From assembly GCA_945952045.1 (NCBI GenBank), contig CAMFHE010000009.1:83430-147429 (forward strand): 64,000 nt of DNA. The letters are read 5' to 3'. Positions 1-8,723 of this stretch are shown here, piece after piece. How positions within the stretch are numbered: the first letter of the stretch is position 1; the number at the start of each line of letters is the position of its first letter. The stretch is from an uncultured Rhizobium sp. Its GTDB lineage: Bacteria > Pseudomonadota > Alphaproteobacteria > Rhizobiales > Rhizobiaceae. Both the position numbers and the translations under genes were made by a program. The notes below the pieces were generated by a model. The model was not told where the DNA came from. It did no database searches and saw only the letters and a list, made by a program, of their open reading frames with translations.

Positions 1-786
1 CGCGCGATCACCCCCGACCACGGCTCGATCATGTATTTCGGCGAGAAGCCGATCGACGTGCTCAACGCCAGCGGCGAGGAACTGAAGGCGCTGCGCGCCC
101 GCATCCAGATGGTGTTCCAGGATCCGATCTCGTCGCTGTCGCCACGCATGACGGTGCAGAACATCCTCAGCGAGCCCTTGGAGATCCACGGACGCGGCAC
201 GCCGAAGCAGCGCAAGGACTATGTGATCAAGCTGGTGGAGGCGATCGGCCTCGACCAGCGTGCGCTGAACCGCTATCCGCACAGCTTTTCCGGCGGCCAG
301 CGCCAGCGCATCGGCATTGCGCGCGCGCTGGCGCTGGGGCCGGACGTGCTGATCTGCGACGAGCCGGTCTCTGCCCTCGACGTCTCGGTTCAGGCGCAGA
401 TCCTCAATCTGCTCAAGGATCTCCAGGCCGATCTCGGCCTGACCTACATCTTCATCTCGCACAATCTCGCCGTCGTCGATTACATGGCCGACCGCATCGC
501 CGTCATGTGCGCCGGGCGCATCGTCGAGCTTGCGCCGCGCGAAGTGCTGATGCGCAAGCCGGTGCATCCCTATACGCGGGCGCTGCTGGCAGCCGTGCCC
601 TTTGCCGATCCCGACCATCCGCTCGATTTCTCCGCGATCACCAGGAGCGGCGCGGCGGCGGCCGGCAATTGGGACAGTCGCTTCCGCGAGGAGCCGGGCG
701 AGGCGGCGCTGGCGCCCGCCGATCTGGGCGACGGCCACTTTGTGCTCGCGCGGCGCAATGTCGATGCCAGGGAGCTTTGCCCATGA
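1..786 (+). CDS. Peptide/opine-type ABC transporter ATP-binding protein (DppF/OppF-like), 5' truncated by window edge
   Basis: Frame open to base 1; MVFQDPISSLSPRMTV Q-loop, HSFSGGQRQRIGIARAL signature, VLICDEPVSALDVS Walker B, C-terminal HPYTRALLAAVP typical of oligopeptide ATPases. Confidence 0.93.
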   Translation, partial: RAITPDHGSIMYFGEKPIDVLNASGEELKALRARIQMVFQDPISSLSPRMTVQNILSEPLEIHGRGTPKQRKDYVIKLVEAIGLDQRALNRYPHSFSGGQRQRIGIARALALGPDVLICDEPVSALDVSVQAQILNLLKDLQADLGLTYIFISHNLAVVDYMADRIAVMCAGRIVELAPREVLMRKPVHPYTRALLAAVPFADPDHPLDFSAITRSGAAAAGNWDSRFREEPGEAALAPADLGDGHFVLARRNVDARELCP

Positions 787-2708
787 GCGACTTTCACACA
801 CCATGGCTGACCCGGCGCAGCGTACTGGGTCTTCTTGCCTCCGCCGCCTTGCCCCTTCCCGCCCGCGCCGCCGTGACCGAGCCGCCACTGCTGGCAGAGC
901 GCGTGCATGAAGACCTGCTGCCACCGCTTGCGGACCGCATTCCCCGCCAGCCGCGCATGGTGCCGCTGGCCGCCATGGGCAGGCAGCCCGGCAAGAACGG
1001 CGGCACGGCGCGCATTCTGATCGGCAGCGCCAAGGACATCCGCCTGATGACCATCTGCGGCTATGCCCGTCTCGTCGGCTATACCCCTTCCCTCAGCTTC
1101 GTCGCCGATATCCTCGAAAGCTTCGAGAACGTCGACAACACAAGCTTCACCTTCCACATCCGCAACGGCCATCGCTGGTCGGACGGGCACATGGTGACCT
1201 CCGAGGATTTCCGCTATTGTTGGGAAGATGTCATTCTCGACGACGACCTGCGCAAGGGCGGCCTGCCGAGAGAGCTGCTCGTCAATGGCAAGCCGCCGCG
1301 TTTCGAAGTGATCGACCAGCACACCGTCCGCTTCAGCTGGGATGGGCCCAACCCGGATTTCCTGCCGCGCATTGCTGCGCCGCAGCCGCTGGTCCTGATG
1401 ATGCCGGCGCATTACATGCGCAATTTCCATGAAAAATACCAGGAGCCGAACCGGCTGGCCGGTCTGATGAAGGAGCAGCGCGTCAAGACCTGGGTCGACC
1501 TCCACATCAAGATGTCGCGCAGCTACCGTCCGGAAAATCCCGAGCTGCCGACCCTCGATCCCTGGCGCAACACGACCAGGTTGCCGGCCGAACAGTTCGT
1601 CTTCGAACGCAATCCCTTCTTTCACCGCATCGACGAGCACGGGCTGCAGCTGCCCTATCTCGACAAGATCATTCTCAACGTCAGCTCCGCCACCATCATC
1701 GCCGCCAAGGCCTGCACCGGCGAAAGCGACCTGCAGCCGACCGGCGTCGATTTTTCCGACTACACCTATCTGAAAGACGCCGAGAAACGCTATCCGGTGC
1801 GCGTCAGCTTGTGGAAATCGACGCGCGGCTCGAAGGTCGCGCTGCTGCCGAACCTCAATTACGGCGACGAACTCTGGCGCGGTATCCTGCGCGATGCCCG
1901 CTTCCGCCGGGCGCTGTCGCTGGCGATCGATCGCGACGAGATCAACAAGGTCGCCTTCTATGGTCTCGCCGTGCCGAGCGCCGATACGATCCTGCCCGAC
2001 AGCCCGCTGTTCAAGCCGGAATATGCCGCCGCCTACAGCAATCACGATGCCGACGCCGCCAATGCGCTGCTTGACGAGATGGGGCTGACCCAACGCGACA
2101 GCGACGGCATCCGCCTGCTTTCCGACGGCCGCATCGCCCAGATCGTCGTCGAGACCGCCGGCGAAAGCACGTTGGAGACCGACGTGCTGGAACTGGTCAC
2201 CGATCACTGGCGCAAGATCGGCATCTCGCTGTTCGTGCGCACCTCGCAGCGCGATGTCTTCCGCTCGCGCACCATGGGCGGCCAGATCATGATGACCATG
2301 TGGCCCGGCCTCGAAAACGGCGTGCCGACCGCCGACATGAACCCCGGCCAGCTGGCGCCGACCACCGACGATCAGCTGCAATGGCCGGTCTGGGGCATGC
2401 ATTATCTCTCCAACGGCAAGAAGGGCCAGGCGCCCGACGTCGCCGAAGCCGCAACCCTGACGACGCTTCTGCGCGACTGGTACAAGGCCGGCACGCACGC
2501 CGAGCGCAGCGCCATCTGGGGCAAGATGCTGGCGATCTACACCGATCAGGTCTTCTCCATCGGCATCGTCAACCAGACGCTGCAGCCGATCCTGCGTTCG
2601 GGCCGTCTGCGCAACGTTCCCGACAAGGGGCTTTACGGCTTCGACCCCACCGCCTTCCTCGGGGTCTACATGCCCGATACCTTCTGGTACTCGGAGGATA
2701 TCGCCTGA
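783..2708 (+). CDS. ABC transporter substrate-binding protein, family 5, with Tat-like signal (TRRSVLGLLASAALPLPARA)
   Basis: ATGA overlap with upstream ATPase; twin-Arg leader; FTFHIRNGHRWSDGHMVTSEDF and RFRRALSLAIDRDEI motifs of SBP_bac_5. Confidence 0.92.
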   Translation: MSDFHTPWLTRRSVLGLLASAALPLPARAAVTEPPLLAERVHEDLLPPLADRIPRQPRMVPLAAMGRQPGKNGGTARILIGSAKDIRLMTICGYARLVGYTPSLSFVADILESFENVDNTSFTFHIRNGHRWSDGHMVTSEDFRYCWEDVILDDDLRKGGLPRELLVNGKPPRFEVIDQHTVRFSWDGPNPDFLPRIAAPQPLVLMMPAHYMRNFHEKYQEPNRLAGLMKEQRVKTWVDLHIKMSRSYRPENPELPTLDPWRNTTRLPAEQFVFERNPFFHRIDEHGLQLPYLDKIILNVSSATIIAAKACTGESDLQPTGVDFSDYTYLKDAEKRYPVRVSLWKSTRGSKVALLPNLNYGDELWRGILRDARFRRALSLAIDRDEINKVAFYGLAVPSADTILPDSPLFKPEYAAAYSNHDADAANALLDEMGLTQRDSDGIRLLSDGRIAQIVVETAGESTLETDVLELVTDHWRKIGISLFVRTSQRDVFRSRTMGGQIMMTMWPGLENGVPTADMNPGQLAPTTDDQLQWPVWGMHYLSNGKKGQAPDVAEAATLTTLLRDWYKAGTHAERSAIWGKMLAIYTDQVFSIGIVNQTLQPILRSGRLRNVPDKGLYGFDPTAFLGVYMPDTFWYSEDIA

Positions 2709-3706
2709 TGATCCGCTATATTCTCTGGCGCATCGCCGCGATGGTTCCGACGCTGATGATCATCTCGGCGCTCGTCTTCACCATTATCGAGTTGCCGCCC
2801 GGCGACTATTTCGAGAGCTATATCGCCGAATTGCAGGCTCAGGGCGAAAACGTCGACATGGCCGAGATCGAGCAGTTGCGCGCCCAGTATGGTTTCGACA
2901 AGCCGCCGGTGCTGCGCTACTTCCACTGGGTCGGCGGCATGCTGACCGGCGATTTCGGCTATTCCTTCGAATATCAGTTGCCGGTGAGCGAGGTGGTCGG
3001 CGACCGCTTGTGGCTGACCATCCTCGTCTCGGTGTGTACGATCATCGTCACCTGGCTGATCGCCTTCCCGATCGGCATCTATTCCGCCACCCATCAATAT
3101 AGCTGGGGCGATTACGGCCTGACCTTCGTCGGCCTGCTCGGCATCGCCATTCCGAATTTCACCCTGGCGCTGATCCTGATGTATTTCGCCAATATCTGGT
3201 TCGGCACCACCATCGGCCACCTGATGGACCAGCGTTTCCTCGGCGAGCCGATGAGCTGGGAAAAGGCGAAATCCATCCTCGAACACCTGTGGATCCCGGT
3301 GATCATCGTCGGCACCGCCGGCACCGCAGGCATGATCCGCAGGCTGCGCGCCAATCTGCTCGACGAGTTGCAGAAGCAATATGTGGTCACCGCCCGCGCC
3401 AAGGGCCTGTCGCCCTTCCGCACCCTGGTCAAATACCCGCTGCGCATGTCCCTGAACTTCTTCATCGCCGATATCGGCTCGATCCTGCCGCAGATCATTT
3501 CGGGGGCGGAAATCACCGCCATCGTGCTGTCGCTGGAGACGACCGGCCCGATGCTGATCAAGGCGCTGCAGAGCCAGGACATGTATCTGGCCGGCTCCTT
3601 CCTGATGTTCCTCGCCTTCCTCACCGTGGTCGGCATGTTGATTTCCGATATCGCGCTCGCCTTTCTCGATCCGCGTATCCGTCTGCAGGGTGGGAGCGCC
3701 AAGTGA
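2708..3706 (+). CDS. ABC transporter permease (DppB-like)
   Basis: MIRYILWRIAAMVPTLMIISALVFTI N-terminus; EAA-like loop YVVTARAKGLSPFRTLVKYPLRM; TGATG overlap with upstream gene. Confidence 0.92.
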   Translation: MIRYILWRIAAMVPTLMIISALVFTIIELPPGDYFESYIAELQAQGENVDMAEIEQLRAQYGFDKPPVLRYFHWVGGMLTGDFGYSFEYQLPVSEVVGDRLWLTILVSVCTIIVTWLIAFPIGIYSATHQYSWGDYGLTFVGLLGIAIPNFTLALILMYFANIWFGTTIGHLMDQRFLGEPMSWEKAKSILEHLWIPVIIVGTAGTAGMIRRLRANLLDELQKQYVVTARAKGLSPFRTLVKYPLRMSLNFFIADIGSILPQIISGAEITAIVLSLETTGPMLIKALQSQDMYLAGSFLMFLAFLTVVGMLISDIALAFLDPRIRLQGGSAK

Positions 3707-4881
3707 CGTCATCGCCGCTGCCGGAGCCCGGCGCCCCGCTGCACCATTTCGTTTCGACCGCGCCATTCGACCCGAACGAGGCGCATTCGATCACCGAAGA
3801 CCAGAAAAAGGTCAGCAAGGCCTCGCAACTGCGCCTGATGTGGTGGAAGTTCAAGCGTCACAAGCTGGCGCTGGCATCCGGTATCTTCCTGGCGTTGCTC
3901 TACGCCTCCATATTGATCGTCGAGTTCCTGGCGCCCTACAATCTGCACACCCGCAACGTCGATTTCATCCATTCGCCGCCGCAGCGCGTGCATCTGTTCC
4001 ATGAAGGCAAATTCGTCGGCCCCTTCGTCTATGGCCGCGAAATGCGCCTCGACATGGATACGCTGCGCCGCATCTATACCAACCGGACCGACCAGGTGGA
4101 GCCGCTGCGCTTCTTCTGCCGCGGCGATTCCTATCGTTTCTGGGGACTGTTCGAGGCCAATACGCATCTGGTCTGCCCGGCAAAGGGCGGCCAGATGTTC
4201 CTGCTCGGCACGGATCGGCTCGGCCGCGACGTGCTGTCGCGCATCATCTATGGCGCGCGCATTTCGCTAACCATCGGCCTCATCGGCATTTCGATCAGCT
4301 TCGTGCTCGGCATCGTCATCGGCGGCCTTGCCGGCTATCGCGGCGGGCTGTTCGATCTGGTGACCCAGCGCATCATCGAGGTGCTGCATTCGATCCCGTC
4401 CATCCCGCTATGGATGTCGCTGGCCGCGATCATGCCGGTGACCTGGAGCCCGGTCCTGATCTATGTCGGCATCACCATCATCCTCGGCCTATTGGACTGG
4501 ACGGGACTGGCGCGCGCCGTGCGCTCCAAGCTGTTGTCGCTGCGCGAGGAGGATTACGTGCTCGCCGCGCATCTGATGGGCGCCAAGACCAGCCGCATCA
4601 TCGGCCGGCACCTCATTCCCGGTTTCATGTCGCATCTGATCGCCACCGCGACCATCTCGATCCCCGGCATGATTCTCGGCGAAACGGCGCTGAGCTTCCT
4701 TGGCCTTGGCCTGCGGCCGCCGATCACAAGCTGGGGCATCCTGTTGACGGAGGCGAGAAGCGTCAGCGTCATCGCCTTCTATCCCTGGCTTTTGCTGCCG
4801 ACCCTGCCGGTCGTTCTTGTGATCTTGGCGTTCAATTTTCTGGGAGACGGCTTGCGCGACGCGGCCGATCCATACAAGTGA
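3703..4881 (+). CDS. ABC transporter permease (DppC-like)
   Basis: GTG start overlapping preceding stop; LLGTDRLGRDVLSRIIYGARISLTIGL and ETALSFLGLGLRPPITSWG motifs. Confidence 0.92.
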   Translation: MTSSPLPEPGAPLHHFVSTAPFDPNEAHSITEDQKKVSKASQLRLMWWKFKRHKLALASGIFLALLYASILIVEFLAPYNLHTRNVDFIHSPPQRVHLFHEGKFVGPFVYGREMRLDMDTLRRIYTNRTDQVEPLRFFCRGDSYRFWGLFEANTHLVCPAKGGQMFLLGTDRLGRDVLSRIIYGARISLTIGLIGISISFVLGIVIGGLAGYRGGLFDLVTQRIIEVLHSIPSIPLWMSLAAIMPVTWSPVLIYVGITIILGLLDWTGLARAVRSKLLSLREEDYVLAAHLMGAKTSRIIGRHLIPGFMSHLIATATISIPGMILGETALSFLGLGLRPPITSWGILLTEARSVSVIAFYPWLLLPTLPVVLVILAFNFLGDGLRDAADPYK

Positions 4882-4950
4882 TGACGCAATGTCGAACAAC
4901 ACCATCGCCGAGACCCTGAACTCCGCCCGGCCCGTATACAGGTTCGTTCC

Positions 4951-6174
4951 ATGAATGCTCTCCCCACGACCCATCGTTTCGAGGATGCGCGCATCCTCAT
5001 GTATAGCCACGACACGTTCGGCCTCGGCCATCTGCGCCGCTGTCGCACGATCGCCCATTCGCTGGTCGAGGACTATCGCGGCCTCAATGTCCTGATCATT
5101 TCCGGCGCCACCATCGCCGGCGCCTTCGACTATCGCGTCCGCGTCGATTTCGTCAAAATCCCCAGCGTCATCAAGCTGCGCAACGGCGAATACACCTCGA
5201 TGAAGACCCATACGGATCTCGGCGAGACACTGAAGATGCGCCAGTCTATCATCCGCCACACCGCCGAAAGCTTCGATCCCGACATCTTCATCGTCGACAA
5301 GGAGCCGATGGGCCTGCGCGGCGAGGTCGAGGAGACGCTGGCCTATCTGAAAGCGCGCGGCAAAACGCTGGTGCTGGGCTTGCGCGACGTCATGGACGCG
5401 CCGCATCTGCTGGAAGCCGAGTGGGAGCGCGGCGACGTTCTCAACAAGATCGCCAAGTTCTACGATCGCGTCTGGGTCTACGGACCGCCCGATTTCTACG
5501 ATCCGCTCGGCGGCATGGACATTCCCCCCGCCGTGCGGGCAAAGATGGATTTCGTCGGCTTCCTGCAGCGCAGCGTTTCCTCGGAGAACCTGTCGGAGCA
5601 TCGGCCGCACGGCAAATATATCCTGGTGACCACCGGCGGCGGCGGCGACGGCGAGGATTTGATCCGCGACGTCATCCGCGCCTATGAGGCAGACCCGACC
5701 CTGACCCACAAGGCGCTGATGGTGCTCGGCCCCTACATGCCCGCCAGCCAGCGCCAGTCGATGATGGAGAGCGCGGCCAAGATCCCCCATATCGAGGTCA
5801 TCGAATTCGACAACCGCATGGAGGAGCTGATCGCCGGCGCCAGCGCCGTGGTCGCCATGGGCGGCTACAACACCTATTGCGAGATCCTTTCCTTCGACAA
5901 GCCGGCGCTGATCATCCCCCGCGTCATGCCGCGCGAGGAGCAGCTGATCCGCGCCACCCGCGCCGCCGAACTCGGCCTGATCGACATGCTGCATCCCGAC
6001 GAGGCCAGCGACCCCTTGCGCGTCGCCGCCGCCCTGAAGGCGCTGCCCGACCGCAAGCCACCCTCCGCCAGCGCCGGCAACCTGCGCCTCGAAGGCCTGC
6101 CGAACATTTCGCGCATCGTCGGCGAATGGCTTGAAGGTCGCGAGCACGGCAAACTGCACGCGATCCAGGGATAA
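4951..6174 (+). CDS. MurG-like (GT28 C-terminal type) glycosyltransferase family protein
   Basis: YSHDTFGLGHLRRCRTIAHSLV N-terminus; AVVAMGGYNTYCEILSFDKPALIIPR GT28-like C-terminal motif. Confidence 0.8.
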   Translation: MNALPTTHRFEDARILMYSHDTFGLGHLRRCRTIAHSLVEDYRGLNVLIISGATIAGAFDYRVRVDFVKIPSVIKLRNGEYTSMKTHTDLGETLKMRQSIIRHTAESFDPDIFIVDKEPMGLRGEVEETLAYLKARGKTLVLGLRDVMDAPHLLEAEWERGDVLNKIAKFYDRVWVYGPPDFYDPLGGMDIPPAVRAKMDFVGFLQRSVSSENLSEHRPHGKYILVTTGGGGDGEDLIRDVIRAYEADPTLTHKALMVLGPYMPASQRQSMMESAAKIPHIEVIEFDNRMEELIAGASAVVAMGGYNTYCEILSFDKPALIIPRVMPREEQLIRATRAAELGLIDMLHPDEASDPLRVAAALKALPDRKPPSASAGNLRLEGLPNISRIVGEWLEGREHGKLHAIQG

Positions 6175-6178
6175 AGCC

Positions 6179-7420
6179 TTGCAACCGGACAGGAAGATCA
6201 TCGTGGTGCTGAAGGGCTATCCGCGCCTTTCGGAGACATTTATCGCGCAGGAATTGCTGGGACTGGAAAAGGCGGGCTTCGCGCTGTCGCTGGTGGCGCT
6301 GCGCCGCCCGACCGACAAGAAACGTCATCCCGTCCATGACGAGATTCGCGCGCCCGTGCATTACCTGCCGGAATATCTGCACGAGGAACCGCTGCGCGTG
6401 GTCCGTGCGCTGCTCAAGGCGCGTCGGCTGCCGGGTTTCAAGAAGGCGTTTTCCGCCTTCCTGTCCGATCTCAAACGCGATTTCACCCGCAACCGCTTCC
6501 GCAGGCTCGGACAGGCCGCCGTGCTCGCCGCCGAATGGCCGGATGGCGGGCAATGGCTGCATGCCCATTTCATCCATACCCCCGCCTCGGTCACGAACTA
6601 TGCCAGCATGATGACGGGTACGCCCTGGACCTGCTCGGCGCATGCCAAGGACATCTGGACCTCGCCGGACTGGGAACTGGAGGGCAAGCTCGCCGCCAAT
6701 CGCTGGACGGTGACCTGCACCCATAGCGGCTATGAGCATTTGAAGACGCTCGCCAACGGCCATGGCGCCGTGCATCTGAGCTATCATGGTCTCGATCTCG
6801 ACCGTTTCGGCCACAATCTGACACCGCGCGCCGACCGCGACGGCAGCGACCCCACCGATCCCGTCACCATACTGAGCGTCGGCCGCGCCGTGCCGAAAAA
6901 GGGCTACGACATCCTGCTCAAAGCCCTGGCGCGTCTGCCGGCCGACCTGCATTGGCGCTTCGACCATATCGGCGCCGGGCCGGAAACAGCGCCGATGAAG
7001 GCGCTGGCGGCCGAACTCGGCATCGGCGAGCGCCTGCGCTGGCAGGGTGCGCTCGACCAGAAGGACGTGCTATCAGCCTATCGCGAGAGCGACCTCTTCG
7101 CCCTTGCCTGCCGCATCACTGCCGATGGCGACCGCGACGGCTTGCCGAACGTGCTGGTGGAGGCTTCCAGCCAGAACCTGCCTTGCATCTCCACCAATAT
7201 TTCGGGCGTGCCGGAGCTGATCGCCGACGACGAAAACGGCCTGCTGGTCGAACCGGAAAACCCGGAACAGCTTGCCGCCGCGCTGGAACGCGCCATCCGC
7301 GATCCGGCCTTGCGCCGACGCCTGGGCCAGGCGGCGGAGGCGCGGGTGCGCGCCCATTTCGACCATCACGCCAGCATCGGCCAGCTGGCCGGTCTCTTCC
7401 GGCAGGAGTGGAGCGCATGA
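6179..7420 (+). CDS. GT4-type glycosyltransferase
   Basis: VLKGYPRLSETFIAQELLGLEKAGF; ILSVGRAVPKKGYDILLKAL; GLPNVLVEASSQNLPCISTNISGVPELI. TTG at 6179 preferred over in-frame ATG at 6131, which overlaps the upstream gene. Confidence 0.88.
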   Translation: MQPDRKIIVVLKGYPRLSETFIAQELLGLEKAGFALSLVALRRPTDKKRHPVHDEIRAPVHYLPEYLHEEPLRVVRALLKARRLPGFKKAFSAFLSDLKRDFTRNRFRRLGQAAVLAAEWPDGGQWLHAHFIHTPASVTNYASMMTGTPWTCSAHAKDIWTSPDWELEGKLAANRWTVTCTHSGYEHLKTLANGHGAVHLSYHGLDLDRFGHNLTPRADRDGSDPTDPVTILSVGRAVPKKGYDILLKALARLPADLHWRFDHIGAGPETAPMKALAAELGIGERLRWQGALDQKDVLSAYRESDLFALACRITADGDRDGLPNVLVEASSQNLPCISTNISGVPELIADDENGLLVEPENPEQLAAALERAIRDPALRRRLGQAAEARVRAHFDHHASIGQLAGLFRQEWSA

Positions 7421-8547
7421 CCGGACCCAAGGTCTTTTTCTACGTCCAGCACCTGCTGGGCATCGGTCATCTCGCACGCGCCAGCCGCATTGCCGCCGCC
7501 ATGGTGGAGGACGGGTTCACCGTGACCATGGCGACCGGCGGCACGGCGGTCGCCGGTTTTCCCGGCCCTGGCGTCAACCATGTGGCGCTGCCGACCATCG
7601 TATCGGGCGACGCCGGCTTTTCAGGCATCGCCGATGAAAACGGCAATCCCATCGACGATGCCTTCAAGGCGCGGCGCACCGCGCTGCTGCTCGAAGCCTT
7701 CGCAGCCGCCAAGCCGGATATCGTCATCATCGAGGCTTTCCCCTTCGGCCGCCGGCAGGTGCGTTTCGAGCTGCTGCCGCTGCTCGACGCCATCTCCAAC
7801 GCCAAGCCGAAGCCGAAACTGATGACCTCGCTGCGCGACATCCTGCAGGAGCGCGCCAAACCCGGCCGCGACGAAGAGACGGTGGCGCTCATCAACAGCC
7901 ATTTCGATCACGTGCTCGTCCATGGCGATCCGAATTTCATCCGCATCGAAGACACGTTTCCACTGGCAGGCGAGATTGCCGATAAGGTCATCTATACCGG
8001 CCTCGTCGCCGCCCCGCCGCCGGAGCCTGCGGCCGAACGCTTCGATATCGTCGTTTCCGCCGGCGGCGGTGCGGTCGGTCGCGATCTGGTGCTCGGCGCC
8101 CGCGAGGTGGCGCGCGCGCTTCCCGGCCTTGGCCGCTGGTGCCTGATCGCCGGCCCCAATCTGCCGCAGGCCGATTACGACGCGCTGACCGCCGATCTGC
8201 CTGACGGCGTCGAAGCCTTCCGTTTCCGCCGCGATTTCGCCAGCCTTCTGGGCGGGGCGCATCTGTCGGTGTCGCAGGCCGGCTACAACACCGTGTGCGA
8301 TATCCTGCGCGGCCGTTGCCGGTCGCTGCTCATCCCCTTCGCCGCCGGCGGAGAGACCGAACAGCCGACCCGCGCCGGTCGTCTGGAAGCCATGGGCCTC
8401 GCCCGCGTTCTTTCCGAGACGGCTGTGAACCCGCACAATCTGGCCAACGCCATCCGCAAAGCACACGCCCTGCCCGCGCCGCCGCCCTATACGCTCGACC
8501 TCGATGGCGCCCGCCGCACGGCCACGATCCTGCGCGATCTCGTCTAG
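7417..8547 (+). CDS. MurG-like (GT28 C-terminal type) glycosyltransferase, paralogous in layout to 4951..6174
   Basis: VFFYVQHLLGIGHLARASRIAAAMV; LSVSQAGYNTVCDILRGRCRSLLIPFA; ATGA overlap with previous GT. Confidence 0.8.
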   Translation: MTGPKVFFYVQHLLGIGHLARASRIAAAMVEDGFTVTMATGGTAVAGFPGPGVNHVALPTIVSGDAGFSGIADENGNPIDDAFKARRTALLLEAFAAAKPDIVIIEAFPFGRRQVRFELLPLLDAISNAKPKPKLMTSLRDILQERAKPGRDEETVALINSHFDHVLVHGDPNFIRIEDTFPLAGEIADKVIYTGLVAAPPPEPAAERFDIVVSAGGGAVGRDLVLGAREVARALPGLGRWCLIAGPNLPQADYDALTADLPDGVEAFRFRRDFASLLGGAHLSVSQAGYNTVCDILRGRCRSLLIPFAAGGETEQPTRAGRLEAMGLARVLSETAVNPHNLANAIRKAHALPAPPPYTLDLDGARRTATILRDLV

Positions 8548-8723
8548 CGGCAAAACGGCCACGCAAGACCGTCGAATTCGCTCACGTGGCGCAGGCGGCT
8601 TACAGCAGGCCGAAAACTTGATATGATTCCTCCCCCGACCCCTCCGGGCCTGGGCGAGTCGAATGCCGGAAGACCGGCGCGGCCGTAGGCGAATGACGGA
8701 GCTTTTGCAGCTTGACCCCCTCC

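Noticed and set aside
507-782. N-terminal extension of the SBP ORF upstream of 783
   Set aside because: Arg-rich out-of-frame reading of the ATPase gene; Tat signal begins at ATG 783.
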